Source: Mycobacterium colombiense (GTDB lineage Bacteria > Actinomycetota > Actinomycetes > Mycobacteriales > Mycobacteriaceae). Taken from it: 64,000 bases of DNA. A program made the position numbers and the translations under genes. A model generated the notes under the pieces. That model worked only from the letters and a program-made list of their open reading frames with translations, ran no database searches and was not told where the DNA came from. The DNA is taken from the NCBI RefSeq assembly GCF_003284935.1, contig NZ_QMEV01000006.1, forward strand, positions 1-64,000, read 5' to 3'. Positions 35,531-44,419 of this stretch are shown piece after piece. Position 1 is the stretch's first letter; every line of letters begins with the position of its first letter.

Positions 35531-36470
35531 ACTTCCGGGACCGCAATTGACGGTCAGTGCAATCGGTTTCGGATGCGGCGCTCTGATGCAATCGCCATAC
35601 CGCAAGGAACGGATGGCCGTGCTCGCCGCCGCGATGGAGAACGGCATCACCCATTTCGACACCGCACGGATGTACGGCCTGGGGAGGGCGGAGGCGGAAC
35701 TCGGGGCATTTCTGCGGACCGTCGAGCGCGAAACCGTAACCATTGCCACCAAATTCGGCATCGACGTCGGCGGGGCGGCCCGCCGCCTCGGCCGGTTTCA
35801 AGGCCCGGCACGGGCATTGCTCCGCAAAGCGCCTGCCCTGCGCCGCACCGTCAAGCGGCGCCAGGAACCGTCCAAGGCCGCCCGCTTGTACGACGCGGCC
35901 GTCGCGGCGCGCAGCCTGGACGCGAGCCTTGCCGCGCTCGGCGTCGACTACGTTGACATCCTGTTCGTGCACGCCCCGCGGCCGGGCGACACGATAGCCG
36001 GCGATGAACTTCGTGAATTCTTCGAACGAGCCCGCCAGCGGGGCAAGATTCGGGCCTGGGGCGTCTCACAGGACGAGGGGCTCGAGACGGATTTCACCCG
36101 GGTGTTCGCACCGGATGCGGTGCGCCAACTGCGCAGCGACCTGCTCACTCCGGCGCCGCGATCGGCCGATCTCGCGTTCGGCGTGCTGAACGAGCCGTAC
36201 CGGAGGCTGTCGGCGGCGTTGTTGGCGGACCCACACTTGGCGCGACGTTGGCGCGAGGCGCTACAGGCCGATCCGCTGGCTCCCGGGATGCTGCCCAGGC
36301 TGATCCTCGGCTCGTCAGCAGACGTAATAGATTGCCGTGCAATGCTTTACAGCACGACCAAGCCGTACCGCGTCGCCGAGGCGGCGTCCGCGGTCGCGTC
36401 CGGGCTGGACGCGCAGACCCGGTCGCGCTTCCTCGGGCTCGTTGAGGAGTTTCGAGGGGCTGGCGCATGA
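35517..36470 (+). CDS. Aldo/keto reductase family protein
   Basis: About 317 aa from TTG 35517, where the typical start LRRVELPGPQLTVSAIGFGC begins; ATG 35481 (329 aa) would overlap the upstream gene by 50 bp. AKR tetrad visible: Asp and Tyr in FDTARMYGLGRAE (about 48-60), Lys in IATKFGID (about 77-84) and His in ILFVHAPRPGD (about 144). It reduces a carbonyl of a sugar or aldehyde with NAD(P)H. It lies between a glycosyltransferase and a GMC oxidoreductase in one coupled operon, so a role in making an unusual sugar is likely. Confidence 0.8.
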   Translation: MRRVELPGPQLTVSAIGFGCGALMQSPYRKERMAVLAAAMENGITHFDTARMYGLGRAEAELGAFLRTVERETVTIATKFGIDVGGAARRLGRFQGPARALLRKAPALRRTVKRRQEPSKAARLYDAAVAARSLDASLAALGVDYVDILFVHAPRPGDTIAGDELREFFERARQRGKIRAWGVSQDEGLETDFTRVFAPDAVRQLRSDLLTPAPRSADLAFGVLNEPYRRLSAALLADPHLARRWREALQADPLAPGMLPRLILGSSADVIDCRAMLYSTTKPYRVAEAASAVASGLDAQTRSRFLGLVEEFRGAGA

Positions 36471-38158
36471 TCCGCGGCGCGACGGACTTCGCCCGCGGCA
36501 TGACGATCGAGACCGACGTCGTGGTCGTCGGGGCCGGCCCGATCGGCATCGTCATCGCGCTGGAACTCGCGGGATCGGGCGTGGAAGTGGCGTTGATCGA
36601 AAGTGGTCTCGAGCGCGCCGACCGTGCGGTGCAGCAGTTGGCCAGATTCGACTCGGGGCAGGACGACTACTTCCATTCCCGCAGCGAGTTGACGGTCCGC
36701 CGGCAGGTGGGCGGAACTTCGGCACTGTGGGGCGGGCGCTGCGTCAAGTTCGACCCCATCGATTTCGAGGACCGACCGATCACCGCGCAGGCCCCCTGGC
36801 CGATCGGGTACGGCGACGTGGAGCCGTATCTTCAGCGAGCCTGTGACTGGGCCGCGTGCGGCGAGGCGGCATTCAATGCGCGCGATATCCCCGATATCGC
36901 GCATCGCGACCTGGTCGGCGGGCTTCCCGACGGCGACGTGCGCACGACCGATCTCGAACGTTGGGCCTTGCCCACGCGTTTCGGCCGTGAGTACCGATCG
37001 GCGCTGCGAAGCGCCTCCCGCCTCACACTGTGGACCGGGCTGACCTGCACCGAAATCGTGACGACGGCGACCGGTGCCTGCGTAGACCACCTGGTGGTCA
37101 AGACGCTCGACGGCCGCCAGGGCAGCGTGGTCGCGACGGACTACGTCATCGCCACAGGCGGTTTGGAGGCCACCCGTCTGCTGCTGGCGTCGGATCGCCA
37201 CCACCCCGCGGGGCTGGGGAACGCGGGCGGGCACCTGGGTCGGTGGTACATGGCACACGTCGAAAGCCGGGTTGCGCGTGTGCAATTCACTACGGATGAA
37301 ATCATCTACTCCTATGAACGCGACCACGAAGGGGTATACGTTCGGCGGCGTTTCACCTTCGACCCACAACTGCTGCGCGAGTCCGGAATGCCGAACGCCG
37401 CGGTCTGGTTGGTGAATCCACCGATCAGCGACCCGAGTCACGGGAGCGGGATTCTGTCCGGGGTTTACCTGACGCTGATCTCGCCGATCGGCCGTTTCCT
37501 GCTCGCGAGGGCGATCCTCGAGGCGCACACCAAGACCGACGGCCCGCGGCAAATCCTCGCCCACCTGCGCAACATCCTGCGAGACGCGATCGGTTCGATC
37601 CGGTTCGCGATCGCGTTCAGTTACGCCCGATTTCTTCGACGCGGGAGGAAGGCTCCCGGCTTTTTTGTGAAGAGCGCCGACAACCGCTACCTGTTGCAGT
37701 ACCACGGCGAGCACCTTCCGCACTGGGATAGCCGCGTCGAGCTGACCGACGAACGTGATGCCTTGGGCATGAGGCGGATTCGTACCCACATGCACTTTTC
37801 TGATGCCGACTACCGCAGTGTGCGCAGGGCCATCGCCGCGATCGACGAGCACCTGCGCCGGCACGGCGTGGGGTACGTGGAGTGGCTGACCGATGACGTC
37901 GAGGGGTCGGTGCGGGAGTTCATGGAGCAGCGGACCGGTTTCCACCAGGCGGGAACCACGCGGATGTCCGACTCACCGGAAGGCGGGGTCGTGGATCCGC
38001 ACCTGCAAGTTCACGGGGTGCGCGGGCTGTACGTCGCGAGCACGTCCGTGCTACCGACGTCCAGCCAAGCCAATCCGACTCTGCTGGGCATCGCGCTGGG
38101 CGTGCGGCTGGCCGAACGTCTGGTGAACTCTCGAATGAACTGCACGCCAAGGGGTTAG
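36467..38158 (+). CDS. GMC-type FAD-dependent oxidoreductase
   Basis: 563 aa from ATG 36467 (ATGA overlap). FAD fold VVVVGAGPIGIVIALELA near 16-33; a flavin-contacting VGGTSALWGGRCVKF near 81-95; C-terminal GMC domain with HQAGTTRMSDSPEGG near 496 (catalytic-type His) and TSSQANPTLLGIALG near 528 (partner Asn). GMC enzymes oxidise alcohols of sugars, sterols or cholines; pyranose oxidases belong here. Last gene of the forward operon starting at 31,579. The coupling with an aldo/keto reductase suggests paired oxidation and reduction at one sugar carbon, an inference. Confidence 0.86.
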   Translation: MIRGATDFARGMTIETDVVVVGAGPIGIVIALELAGSGVEVALIESGLERADRAVQQLARFDSGQDDYFHSRSELTVRRQVGGTSALWGGRCVKFDPIDFEDRPITAQAPWPIGYGDVEPYLQRACDWAACGEAAFNARDIPDIAHRDLVGGLPDGDVRTTDLERWALPTRFGREYRSALRSASRLTLWTGLTCTEIVTTATGACVDHLVVKTLDGRQGSVVATDYVIATGGLEATRLLLASDRHHPAGLGNAGGHLGRWYMAHVESRVARVQFTTDEIIYSYERDHEGVYVRRRFTFDPQLLRESGMPNAAVWLVNPPISDPSHGSGILSGVYLTLISPIGRFLLARAILEAHTKTDGPRQILAHLRNILRDAIGSIRFAIAFSYARFLRRGRKAPGFFVKSADNRYLLQYHGEHLPHWDSRVELTDERDALGMRRIRTHMHFSDADYRSVRRAIAAIDEHLRRHGVGYVEWLTDDVEGSVREFMEQRTGFHQAGTTRMSDSPEGGVVDPHLQVHGVRGLYVASTSVLPTSSQANPTLLGIALGVRLAERLVNSRMNCTPRG

Positions 38159-38167
38159 CCTGGAATG

Positions 38168-39037
38168 CTACGTCGGCACTCCCCATAGCTCGTCGATGAG
38201 CGACTTGGTCTGCCGGATGTGGGCACGGCTGGACGCGCCGAAAACGATCGAGGAGACCTGCGGTTGACCGCACACGTACTCGATTGCCTCCCGTGGCGGG
38301 ATGGCGCCCGAGGCGAGCACCGACATCGCGATCAGCCGGCACTGGCGTTCGCGGATCGTTCTCTCGTAAAGCTCGACGCCCCCGCACATCCGAAAGCCGA
38401 TCTTGTTGAAATTGGCGCACACGATCGGGTTCTCGATGCCTTGCCGCTCGAGCGCGTCGAGCAGGCGCGGCAGGTTCATCGTGATGAATCCCGGCTCGGC
38501 GTTGTATTTGAGCCTGACGTGATCGGCGAACAGCCGGAACGTCTCGTCCATCCCCAGGCCGAGAAGCAGGTCGGTGACCACGTTTTGGACAAAGATGACC
38601 GGCGTTGACAGCCCGGCGAACATCTTCATCTCGGCATCGACCAAGAGCTGCATCAAAGGCTCGACGTCCTTGCTGGCGATGGCGACACCGCCTTTGAACA
38701 TCGACTTCACCGCCCCGGTCTCCGGCAGGAACTTGCGGATTGCCTCGACAATCCCGAACTCGGTCACGGCGTTCGCGTACTTGTGTGCGTAGGGCATGCA
38801 CGGGTAGAAGACGTAGTCCGGGTACTCGGTCTTGTTGGCGCGGAAATGATCACAGATTTCGCCGACGCGGTCGTGGGTGGTGCAGACGAACGTCCGGATG
38901 CCTTCGGAGTAGGCGTCGTCGAGCGTGGCGAGCACCGCCGGCAGGTGCTGGAAGCGTATCGCCTGCGCGCGTGCCGTTTCCTCGGACATGTGGTTGACGC
39001 CGAAGAATTGGTTGTCTCCGAACAGCACCCGGTCCAT
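38168..39037 (-). CDS. AKR-like TIM-barrel protein of unknown function
   Basis: 289 aa from ATG 39037 (GTG 39043, overlapping the Gfo/Idh stop, is the alternative). MDRVLFGDNQFFGVNHMSEE, then GIRTFVCTTHDRVG near 45 and the C-terminal QPQVSSIVFGASSRAHIRQT resemble the barrel of aldo/keto reductases, whose C-terminus often reads FGASS. The AKR D-Y-K-H tetrad is not recognisable, so catalysis is uncertain; an aldolase- or isomerase-type barrel is possible. It is coupled to the Gfo/Idh gene and probably acts on the same sugar intermediate. It is convergent with the GMC gene (9 bp between stops). Confidence 0.65.
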   Translation of the reverse strand: MDRVLFGDNQFFGVNHMSEETARAQAIRFQHLPAVLATLDDAYSEGIRTFVCTTHDRVGEICDHFRANKTEYPDYVFYPCMPYAHKYANAVTEFGIVEAIRKFLPETGAVKSMFKGGVAIASKDVEPLMQLLVDAEMKMFAGLSTPVIFVQNVVTDLLLGLGMDETFRLFADHVRLKYNAEPGFITMNLPRLLDALERQGIENPIVCANFNKIGFRMCGGVELYERTIRERQCRLIAMSVLASGAIPPREAIEYVCGQPQVSSIVFGASSRAHIRQTKSLIDELWGVPT

Positions 39038-39039
39038 GG

Positions 39040-40164
39040 TCACGATGCCTTCGGGGAGGTGAGCTTCTTGATGCGCGCCATGATGTCGCGGCGGAATGTG
39101 CCGCGCGGCGACCCGTTCGTCGTCGGCCGCAGTGGCAGGTCGGAGCGCCCGACGAGATCTGGGTCGGTGATCATGTCGACCACCCGATCCACGTCGAGTG
39201 CCGAGCGAAACGTGTTCTCTCCGTTCACCCGTCGCTGGCCGATGCTGCTGGCGAAATAGTCGATCTGCGCCGAGTACTCCTCGCCGCGAAGATAGAACCA
39301 CACCTGCTCGGTGAGGTCCGTGGTGTACCGGATAGTCCACCCCTTCCGCAACTCGGGGAGTGCCGGATGCGTTTCGCGAAGGTAGATTTGGCACTCCTGG
39401 CGATCGGCGGTCAGGCGGCCGTTCGTGCCCCACACCGACACCTTTGTCGACATCTTGCGGAAGCTCTCGTCGCTCCAGTTCACGCACAGTTGGCCGGTTG
39501 CGCCGTCGGCATAGCGCATGGTGCAGTACACCTCGTCGTCGACGTCGCGGGAGAAAATGCTATGACGCACAACCCCGTCGACCGATTGGGGGACGCCGGC
39601 GACGAAGTTCATCAGGTCGATAGCGTGGCACGCGTAGTCATAGAGGGCGCCCCCGCCCTCGGCCTTCACTCCGCGCCAGGTGCTGCCCTTTTCGCGCAGG
39701 ACGACCGGACCGTATGCCTCGGCGCGCACGTGGTGTACCCGCCCCAGCGCGCCGGTCCCAACGATCCGTGCAGCCTCTTGGAAAGCACCGATGAACCGGC
39801 AGTGATAGCCGACCTGGGTGACGAGTTGACGGCTCTCGGCCAGGTCCACCAGGCGCTCGCCGTCGCGTACGTCGAGGACGAACGGCTTCTCGCAGAAGAC
39901 GTGCGCCCCGGACCTCAGCGCCTTCTCGACGATCGGTGCGTGCAGCCTCGACGGAACGGCGACTACGACCGCTTCGGCGTTCGTCGCTGCCAGCATCCGA
40001 TCGAAATCGTCATAGCAGTCCAGGCCGGTGTACTTGGCGAGGACGTCGCGCAGATAGCCGGCCGAATCGCAGATGCCTACCACGTCGAGGCCCGGGTGCG
40101 TGCGCAGGATCGCCAGATGCGACAACCCCATCTTTCCTAGGCCGACGATGGCGGTCCGGATCAT
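39040..40164 (-). CDS. Gfo/Idh/MocA-family NAD(P)-dependent oxidoreductase
   Basis: 374 aa from ATG 40164. Rossmann start IRTAIVGLGKMGLSHLAIL (about 2-20). The family hallmark is GAHVFCEKPFVLD near 86-98, with the catalytic-type Lys of E-K-P, and YDYACHAIDLMNF near 177-189 supplies the His/Asp pair. Such enzymes oxidise or reduce a ring hydroxyl of sugars, inositols or nucleotide sugars. It heads a two-gene reverse unit with the AKR-like barrel. Its upstream region faces the Alg14-like gene. Confidence 0.88.
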   Translation of the reverse strand: MIRTAIVGLGKMGLSHLAILRTHPGLDVVGICDSAGYLRDVLAKYTGLDCYDDFDRMLAATNAEAVVVAVPSRLHAPIVEKALRSGAHVFCEKPFVLDVRDGERLVDLAESRQLVTQVGYHCRFIGAFQEAARIVGTGALGRVHHVRAEAYGPVVLREKGSTWRGVKAEGGGALYDYACHAIDLMNFVAGVPQSVDGVVRHSIFSRDVDDEVYCTMRYADGATGQLCVNWSDESFRKMSTKVSVWGTNGRLTADRQECQIYLRETHPALPELRKGWTIRYTTDLTEQVWFYLRGEEYSAQIDYFASSIGQRRVNGENTFRSALDVDRVVDMITDPDLVGRSDLPLRPTTNGSPRGTFRRDIMARIKKLTSPKAS

Positions 40165-40571
40165 CGGGCGTGACCCTCACTCATCGCTCGAGTTCCGGGC
40201 GACGATGTACACGGGTTGCGTGTCGAGCGCGAGGGCAGGGAGCGTTCACATGCGTAGTGATTCAGATCGCCTGCTTTCGGGGCACTTTCAACTCGACGAT
40301 GACGACGTTAGCATCGCTCTGTTGATGATTTCGGCGATCTCGCCGATCTCCTTTTGGTCGCCGACCACCGTCGACGGGGCGGAAACCCGCCCCGGCGGGC
40401 GCGCTCGGCTTGCGCCCCGGGGTCGGGCGAGTTTCGTTGGCACATCCGGAGAACGCGACGAAATCGAGGCCGCGTTGACTACGATTGATCAGCCGCCTCG
40501 CGCGTTGCACCGCAGGGCGATAGCTGTTTTCGGGTGACCGGTATCGGTCACGCGCCGACGTGAGGGGAGAG
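40165..40571. other. Divergent intergenic region between Gfo/Idh and Alg14-like genes
   Basis: 407 bp with no credible gene. It holds a GC-rich hairpin GGGGCGG-AAAC-CCGCCCC (40376-40393) and the palindrome listed at 40534-40551. I could not define -10/-35 pairs for either direction with confidence. Confidence 0.5.
40534..40551. promoter_or_regulatory. Palindromic operator candidate GTGACCG-N4-CGGTCAC
   Basis: Perfect 7-bp arms around GTAT, 20 bp upstream of the Alg14-like start codon. The spacing (N10 between GTGA and TCAC) does not fit a CRP site (N6), so a TetR- or MarR-type regulator is more likely. No identical site was noticed elsewhere in the window. Confidence 0.45.
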
Positions 40572-41027
40572 ATGGGTCGCCTGCTCCTCATCGCGTCGTC
40601 CGGCGGGCACATCTACGAAATGTTTTGTCTACGCGAATTCTGGCAGGACAAGGATCGGTTTTGGGTCAGCTTTCCGACCGCCGACGCCCGCTACCTGTTG
40701 CGCGACGAGAAGGAGGTGCATTGGGCGGCGCACCCCACCGTCCGCAACGTCCCTAACCTTCTTCGCAACCTGGTGCTGGCGCTGCGGCTGCTGATCCGCC
40801 ACCGGCCCGCGATGATCTTGACCACCGGTTCGGGCGTGGCCGCCCCCTTCCTCTGGCTGGCCTGGCTGCTGCGGATCCCCACCGTCTTCGTCGAGTCCAT
40901 TACTCGCATCACCGAGCTTTCGCTTACCGCACGGATGGTCAAGCCATTCGCATCCCGGTTTCTGGTCCAGTGGCCGGAATTGGTGGACCGGGTGCCCGGC
41001 ACCGAGTATCACGGGAGGATCGTGTGA
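40572..41027 (+). CDS. Alg14/PssD-like glycosyltransferase membrane subunit
   Basis: 151 aa from ATG 40572, behind AGGGGAGAG. MGRLLLIASSGGHIYEMF is the typical Alg14/EpsE-N start (S-S-G-G-H). A membrane-associating stretch APFLWLAWLLRIPTVFVES lies near 95-113 and FLVQWPELV near 133. Alg14-like proteins anchor and activate a separate catalytic Alg13-like partner, here encoded by the overlapping next gene. The pair adds the second sugar to a lipid carrier in many capsule systems. Confidence 0.87.
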   Translation: MGRLLLIASSGGHIYEMFCLREFWQDKDRFWVSFPTADARYLLRDEKEVHWAAHPTVRNVPNLLRNLVLALRLLIRHRPAMILTTGSGVAAPFLWLAWLLRIPTVFVESITRITELSLTARMVKPFASRFLVQWPELVDRVPGTEYHGRIV

Positions 41028-41509
41028 TCTTCGTGATCATGGGCATGGAGGTGCATCCCTTCGACCGGCTGGCGCGCGCGGTCGACCAGCTATCCGCCGC
41101 GGGTGAGCTGGGCGAGGACTTTTTCGTGCAGCTCGGAACGTGCCGGTACCAGCCGCGGCATGCGCGGTTCGAGAGGTTCCTGTCCTTCGGCGACATTTGT
41201 GAGCAGATTCGCCGGGCCTCCGTGGTTGTCACCCACGCGGGCGCGGGATCGACGCTGGTATGCATCGAGCAGGGTAAGCACCCAGTGATGGTGCCCCGTC
41301 GCTCGGTGCTGGGCGAGCATGTCGACGAGCACCAGCTGCCGTTCGCCGAAAAGCTGGGCGAGGCGGGGTTGGCGACGGTGGTCCGAGAAATGGCGGAATT
41401 ACCGGCGGCCATCGCGGCGACGGGGTCTCGGATGGTCCCGGCGGACGCGCTCGGCCGCGCCCGCGAGCTGACCGGGTGGCTGGAAAAGTTCTGGCGCGGA
41501 CTCGTCTAA
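41024..41509 (+). CDS. Alg13/PssE-like glycosyltransferase catalytic subunit
   Basis: 161 aa from GTG 41024, overlapping the Alg14-like stop (GTGTGA). IFVIMGMEVHPFDRLARAVD near 2-21, then the donor-binding ASVVVTHAGAGSTLVCIEQG near 67-86 and VPRRSVLGEHVDEHQ near 92-106, the MurG/Alg13 nucleotide-sugar site. It acts as a heterodimer with the upstream product on the cytoplasmic membrane face. Its stop overlaps that of the convergent glycosyltransferase gene by 4 bp. Confidence 0.87.
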   Translation: MIFVIMGMEVHPFDRLARAVDQLSAAGELGEDFFVQLGTCRYQPRHARFERFLSFGDICEQIRRASVVVTHAGAGSTLVCIEQGKHPVMVPRRSVLGEHVDEHQLPFAEKLGEAGLATVVREMAELPAAIAATGSRMVPADALGRARELTGWLEKFWRGLV

Positions 41510-42564
41510 CCCCGCCGCGCCAGCACCTCGGCGATGACCTCCAGGAAGCGATCCGCGACGAGATCGACGGCGCATCGCTGCGCGTAGTGGCGTGCCGCGG
41601 CGGCTCCCCGCTCGGTCGCGACGACCGGGTCCGCCAGTGCGTCGAAGGCGGCGGTGAGTCCGGCGACGTCGTCGATACCGACCGGCGGACAGCCGGGCGG
41701 CTGGTATTCGGGCAGCGCGCCCGCGTCTGACACGATCGGCATCACGCCGAGTTGCATCGAAAGCACTTGGACGCCGCTTTGCGAGGCGCGCCGGTAGTGG
41801 GCGATCGAACCTTTCGCCGCGGCCAGCGCCGGGATCACGTCGGCATAGCGGAAGCTGCCGCCACGCCAGCGCGTGTGTTTGGGCAGGGCGCCCGCATCCA
41901 GTTGCCCGTCGCCGATGAGCACCAGATCGTCACCGCGCCAGCGGCCGCCGAGCACGTGTCGTTCCCAGGCCGCGAGCACGACCTCGACATTCTTGTAGGG
42001 GTTCAGCCGGCCGAACATCACGAAATCACGGCGTCCTTCGGGTCCCACGAAGGGCGGCAGTCGGTCGAGGTCGAGGTCGCTTGCCAGCGGCACGACATGC
42101 ACTGGCGTGCCCGCCACGTCGCGGCGCGCGGCGACGGCGGAGGCGACATAGCCGCTATACGTGACCGTGGCCGCCGAGCGGGCCCCCCAGCGGTCGAATA
42201 CCGCACGCTCGTAAGCGGGCGTCAGTTCGTCGGGGTCGTGGGGCCGGTCGTCGTGCACCACCTGAATACGCGGAGCCCATCCGGCCAACGCGATCCAGCG
42301 CGGATCCCGAACCAGTTCGGCGAGCACGACGTCGGGCCGGTACCGGCGGATGCGCCGCCAGGCTTTCAGCGTCGGGAGCCAGGTCGCGGCCGTGCGAAAC
42401 CGCGGATCAAGCACCAACTCGTAGTAGCGCGCGGCATCGGACTCCGGGTGCTGGTCGGAGGTCACCAACAGCACGTCGGCGCCGTGGCGCAGCAGTGCCT
42501 CGGCCTGGACGCGCACCGCCGGCCGTGTCCACGGCGAAAGCCAAAGCACCCGAGGAGAGTTCAC
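41506..42564 (-). CDS. GT4-like glycosyltransferase
   Basis: 352 aa from ATG 42564, overlapping the upstream fusion gene as ATGA. N-terminus RVLWLSPWTRPAVRVQAEAL; donor domain with VMFGRLNPYKNVEVVLAAW near 182-200 and VLIGDGQLD near 218. The usual E-x7-E motif is replaced by RASQSGVQVLSMQLGVMPIVS near 262, so the donor-site acidic pair is not obvious. A glycosyltransferase role is well supported by fold signatures and context; donor and linkage unknown. Last gene of the reverse operon starting with the RmlC-like gene. Confidence 0.8.
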   Translation of the reverse strand: MNSPRVLWLSPWTRPAVRVQAEALLRHGADVLLVTSDQHPESDAARYYELVLDPRFRTAATWLPTLKAWRRIRRYRPDVVLAELVRDPRWIALAGWAPRIQVVHDDRPHDPDELTPAYERAVFDRWGARSAATVTYSGYVASAVAARRDVAGTPVHVVPLASDLDLDRLPPFVGPEGRRDFVMFGRLNPYKNVEVVLAAWERHVLGGRWRGDDLVLIGDGQLDAGALPKHTRWRGGSFRYADVIPALAAAKGSIAHYRRASQSGVQVLSMQLGVMPIVSDAGALPEYQPPGCPPVGIDDVAGLTAAFDALADPVVATERGAAAARHYAQRCAVDLVADRFLEVIAEVLARRG

Positions 42565-44393
42565 AGCACCGCCTCGATGGCGTCGAGGTAGGCATCCGTC
42601 ATCGCCTCCACCGTGTAGTGCTTACGCATGCGCTCGTAGCCGCGCCGTCCGATCGACGGCAGCGCGCCGGGGTCGGCCAGGATGCGGGCCAGCTGTTCTT
42701 GCCAGCCCACCACCGAGACGGGCTCGACCACGAATCCCGCCGTGCCGAAATCCAGCATTTCCGGAACGGCGCAAATCGCGGATGCCGCAACGGGTACCGC
42801 CCGGGCCATCGCTTCGAGGATCACCACCGGAAACGCCTCGGAGCGGCTGGGAACGCAAAGCAGGTCCGCATCGGCCAGCGCGGGCCCCGGGCCCGCCGAC
42901 CAGCCGCGCCACCGCACTCGATCACCCAACCCGGCGGGGGTGAGGGCCTGCAGCCTCTCCCGGTCGGGGCCGTCACCGAAAATCGATAATCTCCACGGCA
43001 TCGCGGCGAGACCGTTCAGCGCCTCGATCAGCATGTGGGGGTTCTTGTGCTCGACGATGCGCGACAGCATCACCACATGCAACGGTTCGCCGGCAGTTCG
43101 GCGCCGAGGGGCCGGCTCGCCGAGGTCGACGACGCCGTTGGGTGCGACGAATCGCCTCCCGGACAGGCGGTGCTGCGCGGCGAGCATGTCCCAATGTCGT
43201 TGCGCCAGCACGATAAAACCATCTGCGCGGCGCATCGCGGCGGTCAGCGGCCGTGAGTAGATGGGCCTGTCCTCGGCGGGCGGCACATGGGGAGCGGCCA
43301 ACCAGCGCCGGTCTCGGCTCGCCGCCCGCCACAAGCTACCGAATCCCACCTCGGTGTTGGTGTCGCCGGTGATGACCACCGCCGGGCCCGCCGGGATGTC
43401 GACGATCGGCGCCCACCACGGCTGGCGCACCACCCGCACCGTGTCCGGAATCTCGGAGATCAGGGGGCCCAGGCGTTGCACGCAGGCGATGGTGACCGGA
43501 TAGCCGCGGCGGTCCAATTCCGTTGCCAACAAGGTCTTTTGCCGCTCGGCTCCGCCGTAGACCAGGCGGTTGGTGGTGATCACGATCGCCGGCAGGCCGG
43601 TGCGCCTGCGTGCGCTGCGGTTCGGGCGCAACCGGTCCAACGCGGCGGCGCCGGCCAGATACACGTCAGCATGGTGCACACCGTGCTGGTGTTCGAGCAG
43701 CAGCGCGGCGTTGGCGCGCACCAAGTCGCGATGGCGGCGGCGCTCGGAGTCGCTGACGGTCGCACGATCTATCACCGCACGATCGACGCCGGGCTCGTCG
43801 GCCGAAAGGACACGCCAGCCCCCTGCGCGGGCGCGGGCCTGCCAGTCGGCCACCTCGCCGTAGCGGTAGAACTCCTCGTCCAAGCCGCCCAGGGCGTTCC
43901 ACGCGGCGCGGTTGATCGCCAGGCAGGCCGGCCGCCGGGTGATGATGCGCCGCGTCACCCGATCGGGTGTGCGGCCGTCGCGCGCCGGCGGCGAAACCGC
44001 GGCCACGTCAGGCCGGGCAAGCAACTCCCGGGTCCGGGTCAGCGGCCCGAGCACCCGCGCATTGGCGTTGAGCAGCAACAGGTTTGCGTCGCCCGGCGCT
44101 TGTTCGGCCAGCGCGTTGAAGGCCGCGCCGAAGGCGAGGTTCGGCGGTCCGAACACCCAGCGCACCGCGGGGTACCGGGCGCGCAGTCGGTCGCGGTCCT
44201 GATGCCTCCCGCTGTTCTCCGACACGTAGACCTCCAGCTCGGGCAGATGCTCGCCGAGACTAGCGAGGCACGCCTCGAGCAGCCGGGGCTCGCGGTGGTT
44301 CACGATCAGCACCGCGAGCGATCGGTTCGCCGGCAAGGCGGGCAGGCCGCCCGCCGGACGCTTCAGGTATGCCCGATCCGTTGCGCGGCTCAT
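42561..44393 (-). CDS. Fused GT2-GT4 glycosyltransferase
   Basis: 610 aa from ATG 44393; the frame is open to 44906 but overlaps the acetyltransferase gene. The N-terminal GT2 domain (about 25-230) has SLAVLIVNHREPRLLEACLA and LGGLDEEFYRYGEVADWQAR. The position of the metal-binding D-x-D reads LLLNANARVLGP, with no Asp. The C-terminal GT4 domain (about 265-608) has VMLSRIVEHKNPHMLIEAL, IFGDGPDRERL and the E-x7-E motif in RSEAFPVVILEAMARA, which looks intact. It may add two sugars in succession, or the GT2 part may only bind. Confidence 0.83.
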   Translation of the reverse strand: MSRATDRAYLKRPAGGLPALPANRSLAVLIVNHREPRLLEACLASLGEHLPELEVYVSENSGRHQDRDRLRARYPAVRWVFGPPNLAFGAAFNALAEQAPGDANLLLLNANARVLGPLTRTRELLARPDVAAVSPPARDGRTPDRVTRRIITRRPACLAINRAAWNALGGLDEEFYRYGEVADWQARARAGGWRVLSADEPGVDRAVIDRATVSDSERRRHRDLVRANAALLLEHQHGVHHADVYLAGAAALDRLRPNRSARRRTGLPAIVITTNRLVYGGAERQKTLLATELDRRGYPVTIACVQRLGPLISEIPDTVRVVRQPWWAPIVDIPAGPAVVITGDTNTEVGFGSLWRAASRDRRWLAAPHVPPAEDRPIYSRPLTAAMRRADGFIVLAQRHWDMLAAQHRLSGRRFVAPNGVVDLGEPAPRRRTAGEPLHVVMLSRIVEHKNPHMLIEALNGLAAMPWRLSIFGDGPDRERLQALTPAGLGDRVRWRGWSAGPGPALADADLLCVPSRSEAFPVVILEAMARAVPVAASAICAVPEMLDFGTAGFVVEPVSVVGWQEQLARILADPGALPSIGRRGYERMRKHYTVEAMTDAYLDAIEAVL

Positions 44394-44419
44394 GAGATCG
44401 GCCGCTTCGCGCGTTTCAC

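Noticed and set aside
40534..40551. CRP/cAMP-type binding site
   Set aside because: The halves GTGA and TCAC are 10 bp apart, not 6, so the CRP consensus is not met.
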